From NCBI RefSeq assembly GCF_016591715.1, contig NZ_AP024109.1, positions 5,084,001 to 5,148,000 on the forward strand: a stretch of DNA of 64,000 nucleotides, written 5' to 3'. Shown here in pieces: positions 33,849 through 43,221 of the stretch. A model generated the notes under the pieces. It ran no database searches. It saw nothing but the letters and a program-made list of their open reading frames with translations, and was not told the DNA's origin. The translations under genes and the position numbers were made by a program. Source of the stretch: Mesorhizobium sp. J8. Its GTDB lineage: Bacteria; Pseudomonadota; Alphaproteobacteria; Rhizobiales; Rhizobiaceae. The first letter of the stretch is position 1, and each line of letters opens with the position of its first letter.

Positions 33849-34514
33849 CTACTGGCTCGCGCATTGCAGTGTCTTGAACGTCTCTGTCCAGCTGCGATAG
33901 GCCTCCTCATCGCCTTGGCTCCACGCTCTGAAGGCGCGCCAGGCCGCGAAGGACGAGGCGGGCTGCTCGAACAGCGAGCCGATCGATTGGTCGCCGGCGG
34001 GCCAGCCGCCCGGCTGATCGCATGTCGCGTCCTGTGCAAGACGCCGCAGGTCGGCCAATGCAGAGTGGATCTGCGGAAGCGGAAATTCGAAAAGATCGGT
34101 GTTGTCCTTCGCTTCGCGAACCACGACCGCAAGCTTGGCGATCACACCCGCCAACGATTGTGCCGGCGTCGCGGCAATCTCAGCCAACAGGGCGTCGGCC
34201 TTGTCCGCTACATCCTCTTTCTGGCCATCGAGATCGTCGCAATCGGCGCTAGCCCCCTGCCCGCGCCCAATAAGAGCGCCGGTGGGCAAAAATGCGCCGC
34301 GCTCCAACTGCCTCCCCTCCTCTTGCTGCTGGCGGACGCAGGAAGCCAGCATCTCAACATGGGCGTCGATCCAGGCAAGGGACAGGAGAAGTGCGGGATC
34401 GGGTGACGACGGAGCTTCGGCTGAAGGGCCGGCACGCTCTTTGGTCAACGGGGATTGCATCTCCCGTCCAAGCGTGACGGAAGGCAAAGTCGTGGTATTG
34501 TCGGAATCAGCCAT
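33849..34514 (-). CDS. Hypothetical protein
   Basis: 221 residues from ATG 34514 (MADSDNTTTLPSV). A helical region LLLSLAWIDAHVEMLASCVRQQQEEGRQLERG lies near residues 45-75; the C-terminal half holds DLRRLAQDATCDQPGGWPAG and FAAWRAFRAWSQGDEEAYRSW. No known domain. It is divergent from the Xre-type gene at 34610, with about 95 bp between them that includes a 16-bp palindrome. Confidence 0.6.
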   Translation of the reverse strand: MADSDNTTTLPSVTLGREMQSPLTKERAGPSAEAPSSPDPALLLSLAWIDAHVEMLASCVRQQQEEGRQLERGAFLPTGALIGRGQGASADCDDLDGQKEDVADKADALLAEIAATPAQSLAGVIAKLAVVVREAKDNTDLFEFPLPQIHSALADLRRLAQDATCDQPGGWPAGDQSIGSLFEQPASSFAAWRAFRAWSQGDEEAYRSWTETFKTLQCASQ

Positions 34515-34609
34515 GATCCGAGCTCCCACACAGCTTGGCATTGGTCAGGTCGAAAAGGGTGTTGGCGCACCCTCTTCGACCGCTAGTGCGGGCAGGGATA
34601 ATATACAAA

Positions 34610-34870
34610 TTGATTGACGTCAATCATAATATTGCCGAAAGGGCTGCGAATTTCAGCCCCGAACAGTGTCGCGGCGCGCGTGCAATGTTGGGATGGAGCC
34701 AAGATGATTTGGCCCGTGCGGCAAACGTCGCACGGCAGACAATCGCTGATTTCGAACGCGGGGCCCGGATTCCGATCGCGAACAATATATTAGCGATTAT
34801 GAATGCACTCGAGAAGGCTGGAATTGAAGTACTGCCCGACAATGGAATTCTGTTGCGAAAGAGCAGTTGA
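34610..34870 (+). CDS. Xre-family regulator, start uncertain
   Basis: About 86 residues. The helix-turn-helix reads FSPEQCRGARAMLGWSQDDLARAANVARQTIADFERGARIP in two segments, followed by NALEKAGIEVLPDNGILLRKSS, a common end in rhizobial regulators. No ATG is in frame; TTG 34610 lies right at a perfect palindrome (34611-34626), and another TTG is at 34535. Such overlap would allow self-repression. A leaderless or non-canonical start is possible. Confidence 0.72.
   Translation: MIDVNHNIAERAANFSPEQCRGARAMLGWSQDDLARAANVARQTIADFERGARIPIANNILAIMNALEKAGIEVLPDNGILLRKSS
34611..34626. promoter_or_regulatory. Perfect 16-bp palindrome at the start of the Xre-type gene
   Basis: TGATTGACGTCAATCA, with AT-rich GATAATATACAAAT just upstream resembling a -10 region. 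Likely operator for the adjacent Xre-type protein and perhaps the divergent gene. Confidence 0.65.
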
Positions 34871-34906
34871 TCCCGGCTTCCCGCTGAAGCCCGTTACCGG
34901 GCGCGG

Positions 34907-34936
34907 AAGCCCGTCCGGCCGAAGCCGAACGGGCTT
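34907..34936. terminator. Hairpin between convergent xre and DUF736 genes
   Basis: AAGCCCGT (34907-34914) and ACGGGCTT (34929-34936) form an 8-bp stem with a GC-rich loop, placed between two convergent genes. Confidence 0.65.
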
Positions 34937-34944
34937 GCTACCTG

Positions 34945-35271
34945 TTACTCGCCGTTGCGGCGGTTGGGGCGGGACCAGATGAGGCTGTGGCCCTCGCCTT
35001 CCTCGTCGGCGAAGAGGTTGGCGTAGATCGGAGCGCTGAAGCTCGGGTCGTCCAGCTTGAGCCCGAGATAGTCGCGGCCCTCGTTGGAGCGCTTGGACCA
35101 GGCGGCGCCGATTTCGGCCTTGCCGACCACCACGCGGTGGCTTGGAGCGTTCTCGCCGCTGGCCCGGGTGTCGGGAATGATGCGCACGCCCTTGGCCTGG
35201 ACGCTGAGGGTGATGATCTCGCCGGTGAACTCGTTCGCATTGGTCTTCTTGAAGGTGCCGATAGTGGCCAT
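34945..35271 (-). CDS. DUF736 family protein, copy B of a duplication
   Basis: 108 residues, nearly identical to the protein at 27682-28008 (differences such as VRIIPDTRASG and SKRSNEGRDY). Start ATG 35271 with GGAGACTGAAA upstream, the same as copy A. The duplication is in direct orientation 7.26 kb apart. One copy could be redundant, but both frames are intact. Confidence 0.9.
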   Translation of the reverse strand: MATIGTFKKTNANEFTGEIITLSVQAKGVRIIPDTRASGENAPSHRVVVGKAEIGAAWSKRSNEGRDYLGLKLDDPSFSAPIYANLFADEEGEGHSLIWSRPNRRNGE

Positions 35272-35790
35272 TTTCAGTCTCCGTTTTCGTTTCCGAGCCC
35301 GCACCATGCGGCCTCGATGGCGATCGTGAGGCCGAAGGCGATCGCCGCTGCATCGCTTGCGACCGCAGCAAAGCGCAGGATGGCGCAGGCGCGCGTTTCT
35401 TGTTTGCGCGAGGAATGGGCTTCGCTCAGGGGAAGAAACGCGCGACGCGCCATTGCGGCATAGGCGGTCGAGGCTTCAGCCGTCCTTCGGCCAGATCAGC
35501 CCGTTCGAGAGGTCGCTGGTGCGCTCCGTCAAATGGAAAACGGAGACGATGGGATCATCTGCGAGTAAAAGCGATGGTGTCGGGCGTTTCGCCCGTGCTG
35601 ATGTTACCGCGCCTGACATGTGCTGCATCAGAGCCTGGATGCATCTGGCGATCGCGGATGGTATCGGCCTCGGGAGCATGACTGGGTAGCGCCGCTTCTG
35701 GCCGTTATCGAAGATGCTCCAGACGCACCCTCCAAATAGCCGCCTCTGCCATTGAACGGGCCGTAATATAGCTGACGTCTCATTTGGAAG
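34953..35790. repeat. Direct repeat copy B (DUF736 gene plus upstream region)
   Basis: Matches 27690-28530 in the same orientation (see copy A). Recombination between them would delete the segment with the LuxR-type, cupin, methyltransferase and fseA-like genes. Confidence 0.8.
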
Positions 35791-35873
35791 CCGTGAGCAG
35801 CCGTCAGCTGTCGAGCGTGAGGACGCTAAAGCTGAAGCCGAAAGTCACGGATTGCCTGAGCTTTAACTCAAGG

Positions 35874-38800
35874 TTAGACGGCTTCGAGCTTCTGTACCCC
35901 CATGAGACCGCGCTCAACCAATTGGTCGATCAGGTCGAGCGCGCGGGTACGCCGAATTGGATCTTCGCTATTTGAAGCATAGAGCTTAAGCGCCAGTTCG
36001 CCGACTTCCTGCATTTCATATGCCCGAGGATCCCGACCAGAATCATTCCTCTTCCTGACCGTTTCTTCAAGGAGGTTGAGCACGAGATCGTCAAGACCAG
36101 GAGGCACACGTTCAAGTCGATGCAGGAAATAGGTTCGCTCGCTCTCGAAATACTTGGATGCCGCATAAGCGTTAAACACCTCAGCATGAGCTGAGATATC
36201 TTCAGTCTCCATGCGCCGAAAACAGTCAAATGCCTCGTGTCGTACCGCTGCCTCGTCATCGTCGAAAAACCGAATCAACCAATCGGTGCAAGGCGTACCG
36301 AAGCGGGCGGATTCGAAATTGGCAGCGGCTACCGCAGCTGCTGCACAGCGATGCTCAGCATCGGCCACAATCAAATTTTCGGCGAATGACAACCAGTCTC
36401 GATCATCGAGGCATCGCCGGAAGATGGCTAGCGCGCCAAATCCTCTAGCGAGCGGGTCCTTGTTAATCAGATAAACGTTGATCAGTTGCGCGAAGCCTTC
36501 GATTTCGAGTTCGGCGACCCAGTTCAGGATCTGCTGACCATCGTTGGAATACAGAGCTTCGGGACAGGTGCGCGCAACGCGGAGCACCCAATCGATGGCT
36601 TGCTTACCTTCATGTTTGAGTGCACACATCAACAAACCCGTCAGCGCAGACTGCACATGTGGAGCTGCGGGGGCGCCGACGATCCCGTCCGCCGTTGAGC
36701 GGTATTTCTCGAACTTTTCTTTCGAGTGCCAGCAGATGCTTCCAAGGATGTCGAGGGCGGACCCGCGTGCCGAGTTGATCGCCTTGGCGCGAAGTTCGCC
36801 ACCAAAGGTAAAGGCCTTCTTCCAGTCGGGCTCCTTTGCTCGCTCGCCGCGGTTTATGTCGACAATTCCAGTGCTATCATCAGGTTTCGTCGCAATGTTC
36901 AGCACCAAAGCTTCAGCAAGCGGACCGAGCGGCCCTTTGCACGCCCGGATCATCCAGATCAAGGCGCGGTCGTCCGATTTCGCGGCAGGATTTGTATCCA
37001 GGGCAATGAGCACCCTTTCGATCAAATCGGCGTCGGGCTTAGTTTCCGCAATGCCGGCAGTGATGCCCCAGGTAAAGTCCTCGTGCGAACCCTCGGGAAA
37101 CCGACCGAGCAACGTTAGGAAACGCTCCGGCGCCTCCTTCGCGCGCTCCTTCAATTCACACGACAGCTCCCTGGCGCCACCACGCAGTCCATCTTCTCCC
37201 GAGAAGCGTCTCTCGAGTGGCAGGCTAAACTTGGCTATCGCGCGCAGCCAGGACCGGTCACTCATGAGCTTGGTACGTTCACCGTCGATGGGCGAGCGGA
37301 CCATGCCTCCGCGGATGCCGTCAGGTTGCTCCGGCTTTTGGCCAGCAAACTTTCGGTCGAGTTCAGCCAACCGCCGCCGTGCATGCGGTGACAACCACCC
37401 CGCACCAATCTGGCGCAGCACCGACCATTGACGCTTCCCGGAATCGTTGAGACACCAGGTTGGATAGTCGTTGAGCTTCGGTGTGAGCCGAGACTTGTCG
37501 CCCGCCTGCTCCCGCCGCGCGAGGGCACGTTTCGCACTGTCGATTTCGGGCCGCAACGCTAGAACCGCTTTTTCGCAGCGCCTGCGCTCATCCGGTGTGA
37601 GCCAAGGCATTGCTGCAGCGATCGCGCGCCCGGCCGAATGCCCGTCAGCACCGTGCCAGCCTGCTTTGAAAAGTCCGGAATTGTCGACCTGTTCGACGAG
37701 CAAACCTCGCAGCGCCTTCGGGTTTGCCGCAACGGTCTCAAGCAAGAAATGCAAACTTGTGATATATAATTCTGGCCCTATCCCGCGGAGCAATCGAGCT
37801 GCGGCTCGCGGGTCCTGTTGGGCGACTTGCGCCAACGAGGCTCGCACCAGGTCCAATAAGTCGATTGTTTGCATTTCGGTCTGATCCCGGTGTCGCCAGT
37901 ACCAGATCGAATCGTTGGCCGGCCTCGAATTCCCCTGGACCGAGCGTTCCATTGCAAGCCGCATAAAAGGCAGGATCTGTTCAAGGAACCCCAGGGGCGA
38001 TGCCTTGGCGAGCTCGCTCAGCCAGTGTAACGACGTCCCGCCATTCTCGTAACGATGCCTGAATGGATGTCCCTCTGGATGGAGGCGGAACCAGCGCCCA
38101 AGTTGCGCGCCAAAAATGCGTGCCGCTTCGTCCGGTGCGATCTTGATCCAGGAGCCGTAATAGTCGTCCCAATCGTCCTCGGTTTCCCAATCATCAGGCA
38201 TTGCCCGATCGAGCGTGGCGATCAGACAATCGGCGAGGCACTTGGCATCCGATTTTGGCTCGATGAAACGCAACGTTGCAAGTACATCGCGGACGCGCTC
38301 TGGTCGCCGATCCAGAAAGCCGTAGAGCAGCTGAGATACCTCGTTGGGCGCGATCGGCGCGATCGATCTCAGGAAGCCCAGTGCCCAGTTTAGATCCTCC
38401 CCGTCATAGGCAAGCCAGTCCTCTATCAATCCGTGCTTGTTGAGCAGGTCGAACCAAGGTTTGCGCTCGTAAATGACGTTGCCCGACTTGATCGGCAATC
38501 CATCGCGCTGAGCGTAGCGTGCAACCAGCTCCCATTCCCCCATCGTAGGATCGGGGATCGTCGCAAGCCAGCGTACGACCGTTTCGCGGATATGCGGGCG
38601 CACTCGCCTATCGCCCAGGACCGCACCTAGATCGACAAGGTAGCGGCTGAGTTCAATCTCTCGCTCGAACGCTAGGATTTGTCGGGTCTGAGTACGTCGG
38701 AACAAGGTCTGTTCGCTGGCCAGCAGGAAATCGATGATTGGTTTGCGCTGTTGTACAAAGTGTCGGGCATGCAAATAGTCGAACAGCGATTCATGCAAGA

Positions 38801-40412
38801 AGCCGGTCCGGAGGCCGCGCGCAACGATCAGTCCAGCGCGCTGCAGGATATCAAGCGCTCCAGCGAAAGGGTCCAGCGCCGCTACCGGAGCGAAGAGTTC
38901 CTGCCGCTCGCTCATTGTCGCGGCGAGTGCGGTCAGGGGAGCAAACACGCTCCAGCCGGGCCGAAAGTCGCGCTGGATCTCCTGATCGCGCGCAGCTAGC
39001 AACCGGCCATAGAGTTCGGAGAGATGTTCTACTCGGCGCAAGTCGCTGATCCCACTCTTCGCGAGTGCGGCGGCTAGCGTCAGGCCAATCGGAAGCGCCA
39101 AGAGCGCCATCAGGCGTGCGTTGTTGGGATCGTGCAGAATGCCAAGCCGGGTGAGAACCGCGTCAACTTCAGCACGTTGGAAGGGGGCCACGTCGACCCG
39201 TAGATTGCCCTTAGCTTGGGCAATCTGCCTGAATGCATGATCATTTTCGAGATCGAAGCTGCGGCAGGCGAAGATCAGTTGGACATGCGGATATTGTGCG
39301 GCTTTGCGGACCAGCTCAAGCACAACACGACGCAGTTCGGCGATCCTTCCTGAAACTTCACTGACTGCATCGGCCTGGTCAACGAGCAGCACCGCGCGGT
39401 TGTCGGAGGCTAGCTGTTCGAGAACTACCACTGGATTATCCGCTGTGCCGACTGTCTGCGCGCCAAGTTCGTCGAGCGTTGCGACGGCGCCAGCCTGATC
39501 GACGCGGAAGGCGAGATGGAGGGTGCCTTGGGCGCGGAGCTGTTCAATTACATCGGCGAGGATAGCCGATTTTCCGATCCCTGCCGCGCCGGCCAGCAGC
39601 ACGACTCCTGCGCCTGCACGCAACCCGGCAAGCACTTCCTGCACGGCTGCACGCTCAATGCGGTAAAGGCCGGCACCGAGCGGCGGGTAGGAACCGAGAT
39701 AGCTAGCGGTTGCGTCGCGGATACGACCAGGCAGTGCGCGGTCGAGTTCGTATTGCTTGGTTTCGATACCTGCACTGCTCAGGAAGCTAATGACATCCTC
39801 ATATACGAGCGGCCGGTTGAAGTTGCGCTCTTCCTCAAGCCAAGTGCGGAATTGCGCCGCGATCGTGTCGGGATCACCTTTGAACCAATAGGTAATGCGC
39901 GCACGCAGGTTTTCAGCGAGATCGGCCTCGGACAAGGTGCGGAACTCTGTCTGCCGCAAGAATCGAAATGCCTCCGTGGCATCGCAAGCCAATCGTTCCT
40001 TGAGCATGCACCAGTGCTGCGTTTCCTTCTCCGACAGACTTGCCTCGAATGTCTCGGGACTGTGTGTGGCAGGCAGCTTATCCTGAAGCAGTTTGAGTGG
40101 CGGTGAGGGATCACTCGACACGAAGAGACAACGTCCCCCCATGTTCGCAGTTTTGGTTCGAAAGGCTCTGAGCACGCCGGCGGCGTCGAGAGCGGCGATC
40201 GACCAAGTGCCCGTTGCGGTCTGACGCTTGCACTGATGCCATTCAACCCAGGCAGCGCGGGTCAACGAAAATTCGAATCCCTGTTCCTCATCTCCGAGGG
40301 CTTCGACGGTAACACCTCGAACGGTGCCATCCAACAGTCCGAGCAGTTGATGCGCCAGCCAGCGTGCTTCGAAGCGGTTGCCCGCTTTATCCGCAATTCC
40401 CCCCCTGTGCAT
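35874..40412 (-). CDS. Avs-like STAND NTPase with N-terminal Cap4-type nuclease domain
   Basis: 1512 residues from ATG 40412. The first 70 residues match the Cap4/DUF4297 nuclease pattern: GNRFEARWLAHQLL, VTVEALGDEEQGFEF and EWHQCKRQ, the last giving the Q-x-K nuclease motif (Q60, K62) with acidic E37. A P-loop GAAGIGKSA is at residues 275-283, and Walker B is RAVLLVDQADAV. About 900 residues of helical repeats follow, such as HLLSLF-like leucine-rich pairs, with no known domain. This nuclease-STAND-repeat order matches antiviral Avs proteins that sense phage terminase or portal and then cut DNA. A single-protein system is typical. It looks more AT-rich than its neighbours, consistent with transfer. 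The assignment to Avs is by architecture only. Confidence 0.72.
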   Translation of the reverse strand: MHRGGIADKAGNRFEARWLAHQLLGLLDGTVRGVTVEALGDEEQGFEFSLTRAAWVEWHQCKRQTATGTWSIAALDAAGVLRAFRTKTANMGGRCLFVSSDPSPPLKLLQDKLPATHSPETFEASLSEKETQHWCMLKERLACDATEAFRFLRQTEFRTLSEADLAENLRARITYWFKGDPDTIAAQFRTWLEEERNFNRPLVYEDVISFLSSAGIETKQYELDRALPGRIRDATASYLGSYPPLGAGLYRIERAAVQEVLAGLRAGAGVVLLAGAAGIGKSAILADVIEQLRAQGTLHLAFRVDQAGAVATLDELGAQTVGTADNPVVVLEQLASDNRAVLLVDQADAVSEVSGRIAELRRVVLELVRKAAQYPHVQLIFACRSFDLENDHAFRQIAQAKGNLRVDVAPFQRAEVDAVLTRLGILHDPNNARLMALLALPIGLTLAAALAKSGISDLRRVEHLSELYGRLLAARDQEIQRDFRPGWSVFAPLTALAATMSERQELFAPVAALDPFAGALDILQRAGLIVARGLRTGFLHESLFDYLHARHFVQQRKPIIDFLLASEQTLFRRTQTRQILAFEREIELSRYLVDLGAVLGDRRVRPHIRETVVRWLATIPDPTMGEWELVARYAQRDGLPIKSGNVIYERKPWFDLLNKHGLIEDWLAYDGEDLNWALGFLRSIAPIAPNEVSQLLYGFLDRRPERVRDVLATLRFIEPKSDAKCLADCLIATLDRAMPDDWETEDDWDDYYGSWIKIAPDEAARIFGAQLGRWFRLHPEGHPFRHRYENGGTSLHWLSELAKASPLGFLEQILPFMRLAMERSVQGNSRPANDSIWYWRHRDQTEMQTIDLLDLVRASLAQVAQQDPRAAARLLRGIGPELYITSLHFLLETVAANPKALRGLLVEQVDNSGLFKAGWHGADGHSAGRAIAAAMPWLTPDERRRCEKAVLALRPEIDSAKRALARREQAGDKSRLTPKLNDYPTWCLNDSGKRQWSVLRQIGAGWLSPHARRRLAELDRKFAGQKPEQPDGIRGGMVRSPIDGERTKLMSDRSWLRAIAKFSLPLERRFSGEDGLRGGARELSCELKERAKEAPERFLTLLGRFPEGSHEDFTWGITAGIAETKPDADLIERVLIALDTNPAAKSDDRALIWMIRACKGPLGPLAEALVLNIATKPDDSTGIVDINRGERAKEPDWKKAFTFGGELRAKAINSARGSALDILGSICWHSKEKFEKYRSTADGIVGAPAAPHVQSALTGLLMCALKHEGKQAIDWVLRVARTCPEALYSNDGQQILNWVAELEIEGFAQLINVYLINKDPLARGFGALAIFRRCLDDRDWLSFAENLIVADAEHRCAAAAVAAANFESARFGTPCTDWLIRFFDDDEAAVRHEAFDCFRRMETEDISAHAEVFNAYAASKYFESERTYFLHRLERVPPGLDDLVLNLLEETVRKRNDSGRDPRAYEMQEVGELALKLYASNSEDPIRRTRALDLIDQLVERGLMGVQKLEAV

Positions 40413-40630
40413 TACACTCGTCCGTTGTCCTCGTCGGTCCCAGGCGCATAGAACAGACCTAGAACATTCAAATTCGCATGGCAACTGTGACCGCGAATGC
40501 TGCTGACCTCTTTGCGGTCATGTTCGATCGCTTACCCCGGCCGCATCGTGATAGTTGCTGAATATGATTTGTACAAAGCGATTCTAGCAAACTTCATTCA
40601 TGCCTTGCGAAGCACGTGCGGCACTCAGCC
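40413..40630. promoter_or_regulatory. Divergent promoter region of the Avs-like and DUF4238 genes
   Basis: 218 bp between the two divergent starts. AT-rich words such as GATTTGTACAAAG and TTCATTC near 40566-40600 are plausible promoter parts. No clear operator was found. Confidence 0.35.
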
Positions 40631-41422
40631 ATGACGAAGACACGCAACAATCACTACGTCCCACAATGGTACCAGGAAGGTTTTTTTGAGCCGGGTCGGA
40701 ACACCTATTTGTACCTCGATCTAAGCCCACCTCAGCACGCGCTACGAGATGGACGCGTGGTCACTGAGAGATCGAAATTCGTTTCACCAACGTCACGCGC
40801 GTTCTGTGAGAGGGATCTTTATTCGACCTTCTTCGGCACGTCTGTGGTTGACGAGATTGAGCGTAAGCTCTTCGGCGATATCGACGCGCGCGGAGCGCAC
40901 GCGGTCCGCGCCTTTGCCGGCGAGGACGCCCGAGAGTGGCGTCGTCACTTCACAACGTTCTTCGAGTACCTCGACATCCAGAAAATCCGCACTCCCAAAG
41001 GATTGGACTGGTTAAGCGCGCAATATCCGCGACTGACACAGAACGACCTAATGTTTGAGATGCAAGGCATCCGGATGATGCACTGCACGATCTGGGTCGA
41101 GGGGGTGCGAGAGATCGTTTCGGCCCAGGATGCTGACGTCAAATTCATCGTGAGCGATCACCCGGTCACCATCTACAACTATGCGGTCCCTCCGGGCGCC
41201 AACTCCTATCCGAACGAACCCTCGATCGCGTCGAAAGGCTCGCAGACTATCTTTCCCCTGAACCGCGATTTTTGCCTCATCCTCACCAATCTCGAATACG
41301 CGGAAGACCATTCGGCTAATCCGCTCGAAAAGCGTACGTTTGCGGGAAATTATCGCAACTCGATCGTGCGCACTGACGCCTTAATCCGCACCCGAAAGCT
41401 GACGAGCGACGAGGTTATTTGA
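40631..41422 (+). CDS. DUF4238 protein, N-terminal part ending at an in-frame TGA
   Basis: 263 residues from ATG 40631. It opens with NNHYVPQWYQEGFF, the HYVPQ signature of DUF4238, followed by PTSRAFCERDLYST and SDHPVTIYNY in the usual order. The stop is TGA at 41420-41422, immediately followed in the same frame by ATC AAC CGC GTG CTC AAG, which continues as a 536-residue frame. The protein therefore looks like the first part of a longer DUF4238/SEC-C gene broken by one nonsense codon. Function of DUF4238 unknown; it is often found near defence genes. Separate translation of two proteins is an alternative. Confidence 0.75.
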   Translation: MTKTRNNHYVPQWYQEGFFEPGRNTYLYLDLSPPQHALRDGRVVTERSKFVSPTSRAFCERDLYSTFFGTSVVDEIERKLFGDIDARGAHAVRAFAGEDAREWRRHFTTFFEYLDIQKIRTPKGLDWLSAQYPRLTQNDLMFEMQGIRMMHCTIWVEGVREIVSAQDADVKFIVSDHPVTIYNYAVPPGANSYPNEPSIASKGSQTIFPLNRDFCLILTNLEYAEDHSANPLEKRTFAGNYRNSIVRTDALIRTRKLTSDEVI

Positions 41423-41431
41423 ATCAACCGC

Positions 41432-43039
41432 GTGCTCAAGGCGCGGGCGAAGCGGTACATTGCTGCCGGCAAAGAGGAATGGCTCCACCCGGATATGTCG
41501 TCGACGGAGCCTTGGCCCGAACTGCGCAATGTCTTCCTCCCGCCCAAGAATGGACTTTGGCACTTTGGCGGCGAGATGTACGCCACCTTCGAAGGCGGAG
41601 GAGTTTACTATCAGGACGCGTTTGGCCGAAGGGAAAAGGAGCGCGAGTTTCTAAAAAAAGAGCCTCCATCGAAGCCGCCTCACCATCGCGCCCTCTGCGG
41701 TTGCGGATCCGGGCGCACATTCGGCTTTTGCTGCGAGTCCAAACCAGTTGCCCTTCGCCCAACATGGGTGGAGCGTAGCATTCGCGAGCGCAATTTGATG
41801 CTGTTCACCGGCATCTCCGAGATTCTCGGGATCACGCCAGACCGGGATTGGGTGACGGTTCGCCGGGAAATCACTGATGAAAAGATTAGAGACGCCTATG
41901 GGCTCTACGACGCCTTGTGGCCCCGGGATACGAACTTACTGGCGATGTTGCCAAAGCCGGACGGTACGGCGCGCGCGATTTATACAGGGCTTTTGCACCC
42001 CTCAGCTATTCCGAAGTGCGCGCTCGGCTTGTCACTCTATTTTGACGAACTGCTGATTGAGCATCCCTTCATCCATCCGGGGACAGTCAACAAGAGCTTT
42101 AGTCCGCTCGAGCATCCCGGGATGTATAGGCAGGAGTTTCTTAAGTCGGTCGCCTTATTCACGATGATGATGCCCCTTGTGGAAAGGGGTCTCGTCACAC
42201 TGTTTCCAGATCCCTGCAATTTCGATTTCCATCTGCGCGATCAGATGTTCGAAATGGCCCAGGTCCGCTCGAGGGGGTTGAAAGTCGATCCAGACGAAGA
42301 AGCTGGGTTCATTGAGATGATGAAGGAAGAGCACAAACGGGCGATGTTGCTTTTGCCACGCGAAGCGCTTCGGCACCAAGTTCTCCGGGACTCTCCCACG
42401 CTAAAAGAAGTGGATGTCGAGGCTGTTCTCGATGCCTTCGATCAGCTTCGTCAACAAGACCCACTTGCCGTGTCACAAGAGGGCTCGCTCGACGGTGCAC
42501 AGGATGGCGGACAACTCACGCCATTTAAAATTGCACCAAACTTTGAGATAACGATGTATCTCGCACAGGCCACTGGCTCATGCATCGTCACCGACAGCGT
42601 GTTTCGCTGGCGCGAACTTATGGTGGCCGCTCAACGGGGCTGGTTGGGCGCACCGCCGCTGGCCCAGCTCCGCGCTAGCATGGAGCAGGCCGATTTTGCG
42701 TTTCCTTACGATGTCCAGGATATCAGCGCCCTAGCCGAGCGCGGGATATTTGGAGCTTATCCAAACATCATGCGGAAGATCTTAAAGTATCTTTCGACGC
42801 TTTCAACGAGGGATTCAAAGCCGAATTTCGAAGCCAGCCTCAATGCTGAATTTGAGCGCATCCGAGCCTCAACGGCTTCAGCCAAAAAGAGGTCCGCAAC
42901 TCACCTGCCTAAGGCTCGGATATCGTGCCTTTGGCCCGCTGGAGGCATCCAAGACAACACCGTGAATCGGCTCCTGTTAATGTCCAGTTCCGAGCACCAC
43001 CTCGCCAGCGTACCGATGGCTCTATTTGTCGAGCGCTGA
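41432..43039 (+). CDS. C-terminal part of DUF4238/SEC-C gene, in frame after the TGA
   Basis: 535 residues counted from GTG 41432. The start region VLKARAKRYIAAGKEEWLHPD continues the DUF4238 frame without a shift. A SEC-C zinc motif CGCGSGRTFGFCC lies at about residues 90-102. The remaining 420 residues are helical with no known domain. No strong ribosome-binding site precedes GTG 41432, which favours either a nonsense-mutated single gene or readthrough. It ends 130 bp before the LexA box of the imuA operon. Confidence 0.65.
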   Translation: MLKARAKRYIAAGKEEWLHPDMSSTEPWPELRNVFLPPKNGLWHFGGEMYATFEGGGVYYQDAFGRREKEREFLKKEPPSKPPHHRALCGCGSGRTFGFCCESKPVALRPTWVERSIRERNLMLFTGISEILGITPDRDWVTVRREITDEKIRDAYGLYDALWPRDTNLLAMLPKPDGTARAIYTGLLHPSAIPKCALGLSLYFDELLIEHPFIHPGTVNKSFSPLEHPGMYRQEFLKSVALFTMMMPLVERGLVTLFPDPCNFDFHLRDQMFEMAQVRSRGLKVDPDEEAGFIEMMKEEHKRAMLLLPREALRHQVLRDSPTLKEVDVEAVLDAFDQLRQQDPLAVSQEGSLDGAQDGGQLTPFKIAPNFEITMYLAQATGSCIVTDSVFRWRELMVAAQRGWLGAPPLAQLRASMEQADFAFPYDVQDISALAERGIFGAYPNIMRKILKYLSTLSTRDSKPNFEASLNAEFERIRASTASAKKRSATHLPKARISCLWPAGGIQDNTVNRLLLMSSSEHHLASVPMALFVER

Positions 43040-43169
43040 GCCACGGACCTCGTCGAGCACACCAGCGCCAAATGCCGATGATGGCCGCTTGCAGGCAATG
43101 AAAAAGCCGTCCACCCGTCGGCCAGTTGGAACTAGGACCAGCCCACTTGACTCACACCGCTCAATCGTA

Positions 43170-43184
43170 GAACAAAGAGAGAAC
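43170..43184 (+). promoter_or_regulatory. LexA (SOS) box of the imuA-imuB-dnaE2 operon
   Basis: GAACAAAGAGAGAAC, a perfect GAAC-N7-GAAC as bound by alphaproteobacterial LexA, 38 bp before imuA. Confidence 0.85.
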
Positions 43185-43221
43185 ATGCTTATATACGCTT
43201 TCACGGAGGTCAACGACCATC

